The notes under the pieces were generated by a model that saw only the letters and a program-made list of their open reading frames with translations, ran no database searches and was not told the DNA's origin. From the NCBI GenBank assembly GCA_964475955.1, contig CAYYZY010000123.1, positions 1 through 23,877 of the forward strand: 23,877 bases of DNA. The letters are read 5' to 3'. Position numbers and translations under genes: made by a program. Origin of the DNA: DATKZH01 sp964475955 (GTDB taxonomy: Bacteria; Planctomycetota; Planctomycetia; Pirellulales; Thermoguttaceae). Below are positions 16,237-23,530 of this stretch, one piece after another (position 1 is the stretch's first letter; each line of letters begins with the position of its first letter).

Positions 16237-16845
16237 TCACGACCCAGCTTCCGGTTCAATGCGATTCCCGGCGGCCTCCCGCTCGGCGTGGCGCACGAGT
16301 TTGCCATGGGTGGCTTCGGGGAGAGGCGGGTGGGCGTCGGGCGTTCGGACCAGTTTGCCGCCCAGTGCCTGCTTGGCCGATGAGCGCATGGGGTTGGGGC
16401 CCAGCTTGCGCGCGCGGTCGGTCATCTCGTTGGCCCTCTCGGCGAACAGGGGCCCGGCCGAGGCGGGGACGTGGAAGAACTCGAGCCGCTCCGGCTCCAG
16501 CCCCACTTCGGCCATCAGCTTCTTGGCGTGAGCGACCGTCTGGATCGCGCGCAGGTTCCCCTCCAGGAAATGGCAGTCGCCGATGGCGCAGCCGGCCACG
16601 TAGACGGCGTCGGCCCCGTCCTCGAACGCCTTCAACAGGAGCACCGCGTCGATCTTGCCCGTGCAGAGGATCTGGATCACGCGCACGTTCGGGGCGTATT
16701 CCAGGCGCATCGACCCGGCCAGGTCGCCCGCCGTGTAGGCGCAGTACGTGCAGCAATAGGCGACCACCTTCGGCTCGTACGGTTGTTTCGCTTGCTGGTC
16801 GCTCAACGGTTTCCCCTTTGGCGTCGGGCTCGACGTGGCATTCAT
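16237..16845 (-). CDS. mvhD: MvhD-type [2Fe-2S] hydrogenase/heterodisulfide reductase linker subunit
   Basis: A 202-aa protein. The conserved MvhD core occupies residues about 25-135, with its cysteine set C31/C32, C35, C61, C86 and C91 (YCCTYCAYTAGD, CTGKID, GCAIGDCHF), the ligands of a [2Fe-2S] cluster. In methanogens MvhD links hydrogenase to HdrA; in Moorella it is part of the MetVF-HdrABC-MvhD complex. Here it lies between hdrA and metV and probably bridges the Hdr module to MetVF or to an electron donor. Its Pro/Arg-rich C-terminal tail (about 150-202) exceeds the usual ~140 aa of the family and has no recognised function. Confidence 0.92.
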   Translation of the reverse strand: MNATSSPTPKGKPLSDQQAKQPYEPKVVAYCCTYCAYTAGDLAGSMRLEYAPNVRVIQILCTGKIDAVLLLKAFEDGADAVYVAGCAIGDCHFLEGNLRAIQTVAHAKKLMAEVGLEPERLEFFHVPASAGPLFAERANEMTDRARKLGPNPMRSSAKQALGGKLVRTPDAHPPLPEATHGKLVRHAEREAAGNRIEPEAGS

Positions 16846-16893
16846 CGCGTCGGGTGGGTCTCGTATCTCGACCTATCCTACGGCTTGACTCGT

Positions 16894-16917
16894 GTAGGGT
16901 GGGTTGAGGCACCCTAC
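16894..16917. repeat. Hairpin just after the hdrA stop codon
   Basis: A 7-bp perfect stem (GTAGGGT 16894-16900, ACCCTAC 16911-16917) with a 10-nt loop begins 10 nt past the hdrA stop on the minus strand, in the 82-bp hdrA-mvhD spacer. The sequence resembles a widespread GTAGGGTGGG...CACCCTAC repeat. There is no T-run, so a role as RNA stabiliser or partial terminator is speculative. Confidence 0.5.
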
Positions 16918-16927
16918 CGGGAACTTG

Positions 16928-19900
16928 TTAGCTTGTGTCTCCCATGTCGGTTGATGCGGCGGCGGCCTCGAACGGCGTGTCGCCGAAGAGGACGTCGACC
17001 TTGGCCACGAGCTGGCCGTCGTCGTAGTGACGCGTGGCGATCGCCTTGCGCGGACAGGCCGACGCACACAGGCCGCAGCCCTGGCAACTGGCCGGCTCGA
17101 TGTAGGCCACGCCCTCCTCGTTGATCGCCGGCACCTCGTACGGGCAGAGCCGCACGCACGTGAGGCAGCCGGCGCACGCGGCCTGATCCACTTCCGAAAC
17201 GATGCCCGACCGGTACATCACCGGCCGCGAGATCACCGTCGCCGCCCGGGCCGCGGCGCCCTTGGCCTGGCTGATCGACTCCCGCATCGACTTGGGCGCG
17301 TGGGCGAGTCCGGCCAGGAAGACCCCTTCGCTGGGGAAATCGAGCGGCCGCAGCTTCATGTGCGCTTCGAGGAAGAACCCGTCGGCATTGAGCGGCACCT
17401 TCAGCGCGCGGGAAACCGCCTGGGCCTCGGGGTGGGGCCGGATGGCGGCCGAGAGGACGACGACGCCGGGCCTCAGCTCGATGGGCCGGCCCAGCACGTC
17501 GTCGGTCACCGTCACCGTCAGCCCGTCCTCCAGCTTTACCTCCGGCTTCGACTCGGGATCGAAACGGATGAACACGACGCCCGCCTCCCGGGCGCGCTGG
17601 TAGTGCAGCTCGTCGAAACCGTAGGTTCGCACGTCGCGGAACAGGACGAAGACGCGCGCCTTGGGGTTCGCCTCCTTGATCGCAATCGCGTTCTTCACGG
17701 CCTCCTGGCAGCAGACGCGCGAGCAGTACGGATGCTCCTCTTCGCGCGACCCGACGCACTGGATCATCACCACCTCGTTGAGCCCCTGGGCGAAGGCCGG
17801 ATCGGCCAGTTTCGCTTCCAGCTCGAGCTGCGTGATGACTGCGTCGGTTTCCGTGTAACCATACTCCCGAGGCTCGTACGGCGATCCGCCGGTGGCCACG
17901 ATCACCGCGCCGCCCTTGACCTCCATCGTGCGGTCGCCCTGGCGGAACGTCGCCCGAAACTTGCCGATGTGGCCGCCGAAGTCTTCCAGCGTCGCGCCCG
18001 TGTGGAGCCGCACGAGCGGGTGCTCTTTGACGCGCGTGACCCGGTCCGCCAGGAATGCCTGGGGATCGGGGCCGTCGAGCGTGTGGAGGATCCGCCGGGC
18101 GACGCCGCCGGGCTCGTCGTCGCGCTCGATGAGGGCGACCTCGAAGCCCTGGTCGGCGAGGCTCAGCGCGGCCGTCATGCCGGCCACGCCCGCGCCGAGC
18201 ACGATCGCCCGCTGGTCCACGTCCAACAACAGGTCCTCGAAGGGCCGGAGCGTGGCCGCCCGGGCGACCGCCATGCGCACGAGGTCCTTGGCCTTGAAGG
18301 TGGCCATATCGGGCTGGTTGAAATGGACCCAGGAGCACTGGTCGCGGATGTTGGCCATCTCGAAGAGGTGCTTGTTCAGCCCGGCCTCGCGGAGCGTCTC
18401 CTGGAACAGCGGCTCGTGCGTGCGCGGCGTGCAGCTCGCCACGACCACGCGGTTTAGCCGGTGCTCGCGGATCGACTCGGTGATCTTCGCCTGGGTGTCG
18501 GTCGAGCAGGTGTAGAGGTTCTCCTCGGCATGGACGACGTGGGGGAGCGTTTTGGCGTACTCGACGACGTCGGGCACGCCGACCGACCGGGCGATGTTCG
18601 TGCCGCACCGGCAGACGAACACGCCGATGCGCGGCTCCTCCTGCGAAACGTCGCGCTGGTCGGGGTACGTCTTCTCGCGGATCTGCGTGCCGCGGACCGG
18701 GTGCAACAGCTCGCCGGCCAAGGCGGCCGAGGCGCTGGCGGTCATGACGGTTTCGGGGATGTCGACCGGCGCCGCGAACGCTCCGACGACGAACACGCCC
18801 TCCTTGCTCGTGCGGCTGGGGGCCATGGCGTCGGTCCGGCAGAAGCCGAACCGGTCGAGGTCGACGCCCACGGCCGACGCCAATTGCGCCGTGCTCGCCG
18901 AGGGGCGCAGGCCGACGCTCAAGATTACCAGGTCGAACTCCTCCTCGACGATCTCGCCGTCTTCGGCCACGTAGCCGAGCACGAGGTCTTTGGTCTGCTG
19001 TCGCTCCTTGACCGTGGAAATGATCCCCCGCTGAAACCGCACGCCGTAGTTCGACTTCGCCCCCTCGTAGTACGCCTCGAACCCCTTGCCGTACGCCCGA
19101 ATGTCGTTGTAGAAGATCGTCGCCTCGAGGCCGGGCACGTGGTCGACGGCCATGATGGCCTCTTTGATGGCGTACATGCAGCACACGCCGCTGCAATACT
19201 CGTTGCCCGTCACCACGTCGCGCGACCCGACGCACTGAATCCAGGCGACCCGCTTCGGCTCGGTGCGGTCGGAAGGGCGGAGCACGTGCCCCTGGTACGG
19301 CCCCGAAGCACTCAGGATCCGCTCGAACTCGAGGCTGGTGATCACGTTTTGGCACTGGCCGTAGCCGTACTCGCCCCGCTGGAGCGGATCGAACGGCTCG
19401 AACCCGGGCGAAAGGAGGATCGAGCCGACGTTGAGCGTGACCTCCTCGGGCAGCATGTCGTGCACGATGGCCTCGGCGGTGCACGCGTCGACGCACTGCA
19501 TACACTCGCTACAGATCCCGCAGGCCAGGCACCGGCCGGCTTCGGCGACGGCGGCCTCTTCGGTGAGCGTCTGCTCGATCTCTTCATACCCGCCCCGCGC
19601 TTCGACCGGCAGCCGCGACGGCACCGCACGGGGCCTCAGCGGGAAGAACTGCTCGGGCCTGCCGGCGGGGGTCGGCTCGGGCTGGGCGCGCCCGGCGGCC
19701 AGGTCCTCGCGCCGGAGAAAGCGGTCGATCGACTCGGCCGCCTCGTGCCCCTGGGCGACCGCTTCGACGACCGACTTGGGGCCGGTAAGCATGTCGCCGC
19801 CGGCGAAGACCCAATCGAGGTTCGTCTGGAGCGTGAGCGGATCGGCCTGGAGGGACCGCTTGGCGGGGTCCCACAGCGGGCTGTCGTCATCGAGGAAGGA

Positions 19901-21445
19901 GAAGTCGGACCGCTGGCCGATGGCGACGATCACCCAATCGGCGTCGGTCTGGGAGAACTCGCCGTCGAACTGAGGTGCGAAACGGCCATCGGCGTCGAAC
20001 ACGCGGGCACACCGCTGGAGCTTGACGGAGGCGACCTTGCCGTCGCGGCCGACGATTTCCTGCGGCCCCCACGACGGGTTGAGGCGGATGCCCTCTTCGA
20101 CCGCGTCGGCGATTTCCCACTCGTAGGCGGGCATCTGGTCGCGGCTTTCGAGGCTGACGACCTCCACCTCGGCGGCACCCTGGCGGCGGGCGGTCATGGC
20201 CACGTCGATGGCCACGTTGCCGCCGCCGATGACGACCACCTTGCCCGAGAGCTGCTCGCCGCGGCCCAGCTTCACTTCGCGCAGGAAGTCGAGACCGAGG
20301 AGCACGCCCTCCAGGTCGGTTCCTCTCATCGCAGAGCCGTCGGTGCTTCGGGCGAGGACGGCGGGCCGCGTGCAGCCGACGCTGACGAACGCGGCCTGGT
20401 AGCCTTCCTGCCGGAGGCCCTCGAGCGTGAAGTCGCGTCCCAGGGCCGTGCCGGTTCGGACCTCGAAGCCGGAGGCGACGACGTCGGCGACGTCGCGCTC
20501 GATCATCGCGTCGGGCAGCCGGTAGCCGGGTACGCCCAAGAGCATCGTCCCGCCGAGCCGCTCGTGCACCTCGAACAGCGTGGTCGGATAGCCGCGCAGG
20601 GCGAGGTCGCGCGCGGCGGTCAGCCCGGCGGGGCCGCCCCCGATTACGGCCACCTTGGGCTTGGCCGGGTCGATCTGGCCTTTGGGCGGCGGGGCCACCT
20701 CTTCGCCCTCGGCCCGCTTTTGGGCGACCCAGTCGGAGGCGAACCGCTTGAGGTGGTTGACGGCCACCGGGCCGTCCAACTCCTTGCGGTTGCACTCTCC
20801 TTCGCACGGGTGGTGGCAGATGCGGCCGCAGGCCGAGGGGAACGGATTCCGGTCGCGGATTAGTGCGAACGCCTCGGCGAAGCGGCCGTCGCCCACCAGC
20901 GCCACGTAGCCCTGGCAGTTGACGTGCGCCGGGCAGGTGAGCACGCAGGGCGGGCGTTGCGACTTGCTGATCGCCATGGCCCCCGGGATCGCCTGGGGGT
21001 AGCGCTTGAAGATCGCCCTGCGGCCCGTCAGGCTCTCGTCGAACTCGCTGGGGACCTCGACGGGGCACTTCTCCAGGCAGTCGCCGCAGGAATTGCACTT
21101 CTCGAGGTCGACGAAGCGCGGGCGCTGGAGGACCTTGACCCGGAAATCGCCCGCCTCGCCTTCGACGCCCAGCACGTCGGCGTTGGTGACGACGTCGACG
21201 TTCAGGTGCTTATCGACCTCGATGAGCTTGGGCGAGATGGTGCACATCGAGCAGTCGTTGGTCGGGAACGTCTTGTCCAACTGGGCCATGCGCCCCCCGA
21301 TGGACGTTGTTTCCTCGACCATCGTGACGTGGAAGCCGGCGTTGGCCAGGTCGAGCGCAGCCTGCATCCCCCCGATGCCGGCCCCGACGACCATCACGGA
21401 GCCGACCTTCTTACTTTCGCCGTGCTGCTTGCTCGCACTTGTCAT
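16928..21445 (-). CDS. hdrA: Giant HdrA-like flavoprotein with embedded GltD module and tandem HdrA halves
   Basis: A 1505-aa protein, far longer than methanogen HdrA (about 650 aa). Order of parts: HdrA-type FAD fold (GAGIGG, 21-26; C65/C68); a [4Fe-4S] site (C117/120/123/127); an inserted GltD-like unit (Cys-rich domain C167, C171, C177, C206, C210, C214, C218; FAD motif GGGPAG 269-274; second dinucleotide motif GGGNVAID; FAGGD 548-551); a Cys-rich ferredoxin (C639-C655); the rest of the first HdrA (QCVGSRD near 737, YCSGVCC near 750); then a second HdrA with its N-terminal Cys region (C945, C947, C980, C1005), FAD motif GAGVAGM (1084-1090), repeated QCVGSRE and YCSRVCC motifs; and two terminal [4Fe-4S] clusters (C1424-C1434, C1454-C1464). 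It probably binds three FADs and is the likely bifurcation and NAD(P)H-entry hub of the complex. No signal peptide is seen. Confidence 0.95.
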   Translation of the reverse strand: MTSASKQHGESKKVGSVMVVGAGIGGMQAALDLANAGFHVTMVEETTSIGGRMAQLDKTFPTNDCSMCTISPKLIEVDKHLNVDVVTNADVLGVEGEAGDFRVKVLQRPRFVDLEKCNSCGDCLEKCPVEVPSEFDESLTGRRAIFKRYPQAIPGAMAISKSQRPPCVLTCPAHVNCQGYVALVGDGRFAEAFALIRDRNPFPSACGRICHHPCEGECNRKELDGPVAVNHLKRFASDWVAQKRAEGEEVAPPPKGQIDPAKPKVAVIGGGPAGLTAARDLALRGYPTTLFEVHERLGGTMLLGVPGYRLPDAMIERDVADVVASGFEVRTGTALGRDFTLEGLRQEGYQAAFVSVGCTRPAVLARSTDGSAMRGTDLEGVLLGLDFLREVKLGRGEQLSGKVVVIGGGNVAIDVAMTARRQGAAEVEVVSLESRDQMPAYEWEIADAVEEGIRLNPSWGPQEIVGRDGKVASVKLQRCARVFDADGRFAPQFDGEFSQTDADWVIVAIGQRSDFSFLDDDSPLWDPAKRSLQADPLTLQTNLDWVFAGGDMLTGPKSVVEAVAQGHEAAESIDRFLRREDLAAGRAQPEPTPAGRPEQFFPLRPRAVPSRLPVEARGGYEEIEQTLTEEAAVAEAGRCLACGICSECMQCVDACTAEAIVHDMLPEEVTLNVGSILLSPGFEPFDPLQRGEYGYGQCQNVITSLEFERILSASGPYQGHVLRPSDRTEPKRVAWIQCVGSRDVVTGNEYCSGVCCMYAIKEAIMAVDHVPGLEATIFYNDIRAYGKGFEAYYEGAKSNYGVRFQRGIISTVKERQQTKDLVLGYVAEDGEIVEEEFDLVILSVGLRPSASTAQLASAVGVDLDRFGFCRTDAMAPSRTSKEGVFVVGAFAAPVDIPETVMTASASAALAGELLHPVRGTQIREKTYPDQRDVSQEEPRIGVFVCRCGTNIARSVGVPDVVEYAKTLPHVVHAEENLYTCSTDTQAKITESIREHRLNRVVVASCTPRTHEPLFQETLREAGLNKHLFEMANIRDQCSWVHFNQPDMATFKAKDLVRMAVARAATLRPFEDLLLDVDQRAIVLGAGVAGMTAALSLADQGFEVALIERDDEPGGVARRILHTLDGPDPQAFLADRVTRVKEHPLVRLHTGATLEDFGGHIGKFRATFRQGDRTMEVKGGAVIVATGGSPYEPREYGYTETDAVITQLELEAKLADPAFAQGLNEVVMIQCVGSREEEHPYCSRVCCQEAVKNAIAIKEANPKARVFVLFRDVRTYGFDELHYQRAREAGVVFIRFDPESKPEVKLEDGLTVTVTDDVLGRPIELRPGVVVLSAAIRPHPEAQAVSRALKVPLNADGFFLEAHMKLRPLDFPSEGVFLAGLAHAPKSMRESISQAKGAAARAATVISRPVMYRSGIVSEVDQAACAGCLTCVRLCPYEVPAINEEGVAYIEPASCQGCGLCASACPRKAIATRHYDDGQLVAKVDVLFGDTPFEAAAASTDMGDTS

Positions 21446-21575
21446 CGCGGTTCCGTCTCAATACGCAGAATGGTTGAGAGTTGATGGTTGAGAGTCTGCG
21501 CCCTGGACGTGAACCGTCTGCGTCTCCCGTCCCCACGCGTGGGAGCGATGCCTACAAACCCTCAACCATCATCCC
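21446..21575. repeat. Inverted GTTGAGAG-type repeat between hdrB and hdrA
   Basis: The left arm (21470-21494) is a near-tandem of TGGTTGAGAG units. The right arm (about 21561-21594) is the complementary CTCAACCATC/CTCAACTCTCAAC series. A small palindrome (CCCACGCGTGGG) lies between them. The right arm extends into the 3' end of hdrB and encodes its last few residues. It resembles a dispersed element inserted at the hdrB-hdrA junction. Confidence 0.65.
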
Positions 21576-22457
21576 TCAACTCTCAACTCTCAACTTCTCT
21601 TCCTTCACCAGCAGCCCTTTGCGGCGCAACAACGGGGCCGGGTCGACGAAGTGTTTCTTCCACCAGCGCGATGTGCGGCCGTCGCCGAAGGCCAGCGCGA
21701 TCAGCTCGGTCACGTAGAACACCGGCAGGCCGAAACGCTTGCCGCGCACGACTTCGATCTCGCCTTCGCGCGTGTCGAGGTTCGACTGGCACATGGGGCA
21801 GTCGGTCACCAGGCATTCCGCGCCTGCCTCCGTGGCGGCCTCGAACAGGTCGCCACTGAGCTTGTGGATCACGTCGAGCCGGGTCAGCGTGAGGCTGGCC
21901 CCGCAGCAATCGGTCTTGTACGACCAGGGGCACACCTCCAAGCCGATCGCTTCCAGGAGCCCGTCCATGGAGACCGGGTTCTCCGGCCGCTCGGCGTCGG
22001 TCACCTTGGGCGGACGCTGCGACAGACACCCGTAGTAGGCCACCCCCTTCAGCCCCGCAAGGGGCAGGATCACCCGGCGGCGGATCGCCTCGACCAGCTC
22101 CGGCCGGGCGAGGAACTCGTTGACGTGGAAGACGGGCGCCTTGCCTTCGTAGGGCTCGTCGGTCCACTGGGCGGCGTACCGGCGCAGCTCCTTGTCGGCG
22201 TGCTTCAGCCGCTCGAAGCAGGCCGAGCACGGCACGAGCACGTCGCGCCCGGCCCGCTCGGCGATCACCATGTTGCGGGCGGGGAGACGGATGGCCAGCT
22301 CGTCGTCGAGGAAATGGGCCGACGAGGCGCCGCAGCAGTTCCAGTCGGGCAACTCGACCAAATCGACCTCCAGCGCCTCGCACACCGCCCGAATACTCTC
22401 GTCGTACTCGGTCGCCATGGCGTGAAGCGAGCAGCCCGGGTAGTAGGTGGCCTCCAC
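21576..22457 (-). CDS. hdrB: Heterodisulfide reductase subunit B-like protein (two CCG domains)
   Basis: A 293-aa protein with both cysteine-rich CCG signatures of HdrB. The first uses C9, C41-C42-G, C77 and C80; the second uses C144, C184-C185-G, C220 and C223. In HdrB these motifs bind the two non-cubane [4Fe-4S] clusters that reduce disulfides; in bacterial Hdr-like complexes the true substrate is often different or unknown. Length is normal. It starts 3 nt after the hdrC stop, so HdrB and HdrC are cotranslated. The last residues (KLRVES) are encoded by the repeat arm that fills the hdrB-hdrA junction, so the native C-terminus was probably altered slightly. Confidence 0.94.
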   Translation of the reverse strand: MEATYYPGCSLHAMATEYDESIRAVCEALEVDLVELPDWNCCGASSAHFLDDELAIRLPARNMVIAERAGRDVLVPCSACFERLKHADKELRRYAAQWTDEPYEGKAPVFHVNEFLARPELVEAIRRRVILPLAGLKGVAYYGCLSQRPPKVTDAERPENPVSMDGLLEAIGLEVCPWSYKTDCCGASLTLTRLDVIHKLSGDLFEAATEAGAECLVTDCPMCQSNLDTREGEIEVVRGKRFGLPVFYVTELIALAFGDGRTSRWWKKHFVDPAPLLRRKGLLVKEEKLRVES

Positions 22458-22460
22458 CGG

Positions 22461-23027
22461 CTAGTCCTCCTCGCCTTTGCGCGGCCGGAACATCTCGCGG
22501 ACTTCCGATTTACCGCGGATGTTCTCGGGCAGGAGTTTCAGCTTGCCGCGCTTGAACATCTCCCAGGCGAGTTTCATGTCGCCGACGTTGAAGAAGTCGC
22601 GGGCGGCCAGCTTGTAGAAGGCGATCATCTCCAGTTCGCTCACGCGCCCGTGGCGGCGGACCGAATCGAGGAACGCCTTGTGGAACCTGGCCACGTCGGG
22701 CTCGCCGGCCGGGACGCCGGAAGCGCGGCTCATCTGGCGGAGCGTGTCCATCACGTGGGCGATATCGATGTCGTTAGGGCAGCGGGTCGTGCAGGTCTGG
22801 CAGGAGGCGCACACCCAGATCGTCTTCGACCGCAGCAGTTCGTCTTCCAGGCCGAGCTGGATCATCCGCATCACCTGGTTGGGCATCGCGTCCAAGGCGA
22901 AGCGCACCGGGCACCCGTTGGTGCATTTGCGGCACTGGTAGCAGCGCGAGACGGGCTCGCCGCTTCGGGCCTCCACGGCGGCGAGGAACGCTTCGTCGGG
23001 GCGGATGGTCGGTCCGGTTGCCGTCAT
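22461..23027 (-). CDS. hdrC: Heterodisulfide reductase subunit C-like ferredoxin
   Basis: A 188-aa protein with two classical [4Fe-4S] motifs, C29-x2-C32-x2-C35-x3-C39 and C73-x2-C76-x2-C79-x3-C83, followed by a helical C-terminal half ending in a basic/acidic tail (RPRKGEED). This matches HdrC, which carries electrons between HdrA and HdrB. It is the first gene of the nine-gene cluster. The frame opens further upstream at a TTG (23087), but ATG at 23027 is preferred because AGGA lies about 9 nt upstream and the extension is not family-like. Confidence 0.93.
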   Translation of the reverse strand: MTATGPTIRPDEAFLAAVEARSGEPVSRCYQCRKCTNGCPVRFALDAMPNQVMRMIQLGLEDELLRSKTIWVCASCQTCTTRCPNDIDIAHVMDTLRQMSRASGVPAGEPDVARFHKAFLDSVRRHGRVSELEMIAFYKLAARDFFNVGDMKLAWEMFKRGKLKLLPENIRGKSEVREMFRPRKGEED

Positions 23028-23122
23028 CGCGCGGAATCCTAAACTGATGTGCTCGACTAAGGGTGCGTGCGTCGACACCTGGCGCAACTATTCAATTCTA
23101 CCGGTTGCCCATGGCCGGACAA

Positions 23123-23174
23123 CACGGTTGCGCGGGCTTCCCGGCACGGTTGCGCGGGCTTCCCGGCGGTTGCG
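23123..23174. repeat. 22-bp tandem repeat upstream of hdrC
   Basis: Two identical 22-nt units lie head to tail (unit starts CACGGTTGCGCGGGC), followed by an 8-nt start of a third (CGGTTGCG). They lie about 95-150 bp upstream of the hdrC start codon. Such an arrangement can form tandem regulator sites but may simply be slippage in GC-rich DNA. Confidence 0.8.
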
Positions 23175-23196
23175 ATTTCGTTCTTACGGTTCTGGG

Positions 23197-23248
23197 GCGA
23201 GGCGGAGCCTCGCGTTAGGGCTTTTCCGGTCGGAGCCTGGGAACGAGC
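23197..23248. repeat. Degenerate copy of the double-hairpin repeat
   Basis: A perfect 7-bp hairpin with 3-nt loop (23197-23213, GCGAGGC/GCCTCGC) is followed by a half-palindrome ending GGAGCCTGGGAACGAG (about 23233-23248). In inverted order these are the two units found at 14352-14401. It lies between the toxin gene and hdrC. Confidence 0.6.
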
Positions 23249-23275
23249 TGTTCGCGTCGGCCGGGGGCAACCGTC

Positions 23276-23530
23276 TCATTTCACGGACCACACGCGAAGC
23301 ACGGAGACGAGGCGGTCTTCTTCGCGGATGTGGAAAAACAGGCCCAGCGGGTGCACGAACACGACGCGCACGTGCTCGCTTCGCGATTCTCCCTGATCGT
23401 GGGGGTCGAGCCTCAGCAGGCGGTCGATCTCGTTGGCAGCGTCGGTCACCGCCGCCCGGTTGGCAGCGTTGGTCCATATCTCGGCCAACTCATCTTCCGC
23501 CGCCGGCTTCCACACGACCGTGTAGTTCAT
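23276..23530 (-). CDS. RelE/ParE-type toxin of a toxin-antitoxin pair
   Basis: An 84-aa protein with the RelE/ParE layout: N-terminal beta strand (YTVVWKPAAEDELAEIW), helix pair, then C-terminal strands (RSEHVRVVFVHPLGLFFHIREEDRLVSVLRVWSVK). Proteins of this fold act as mRNA interferases or gyrase poisons; which applies here is not visible. The frame opens upstream to 23818, but the ATG at 23530 overlaps the antitoxin stop by 4 nt (23527-23530) and gives the normal family length. It is transcribed after the partner gene, toward hdrC. Confidence 0.82.
   Translation of the reverse strand: MNYTVVWKPAAEDELAEIWTNAANRAAVTDAANEIDRLLRLDPHDQGESRSEHVRVVFVHPLGLFFHIREEDRLVSVLRVWSVK

Larger units (their letters stand above)
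23028..23275. promoter_or_regulatory. Leader/promoter region of the hdr-met-fdh cluster
   Basis: This 248-bp gap is where transcription of the nine-gene cluster most likely begins. It contains a perfect 22-bp tandem duplication (23123-23144 and 23145-23166) with a third partial unit to 23174, and the dispersed double-palindrome at 23197-23248. No convincing -10/-35 pair was recognised, so the promoter itself is inferred from gene layout. Confidence 0.45.

Noticed and set aside
18461..20863. An 800-codon plus-strand open frame
   Set aside because: It is antisense to hdrA and its composition mirrors the sense codons; no domain features.
23123..23174. CRISPR-like repeat
   Set aside because: The two units are directly adjacent with no spacers and there are no cas genes nearby.
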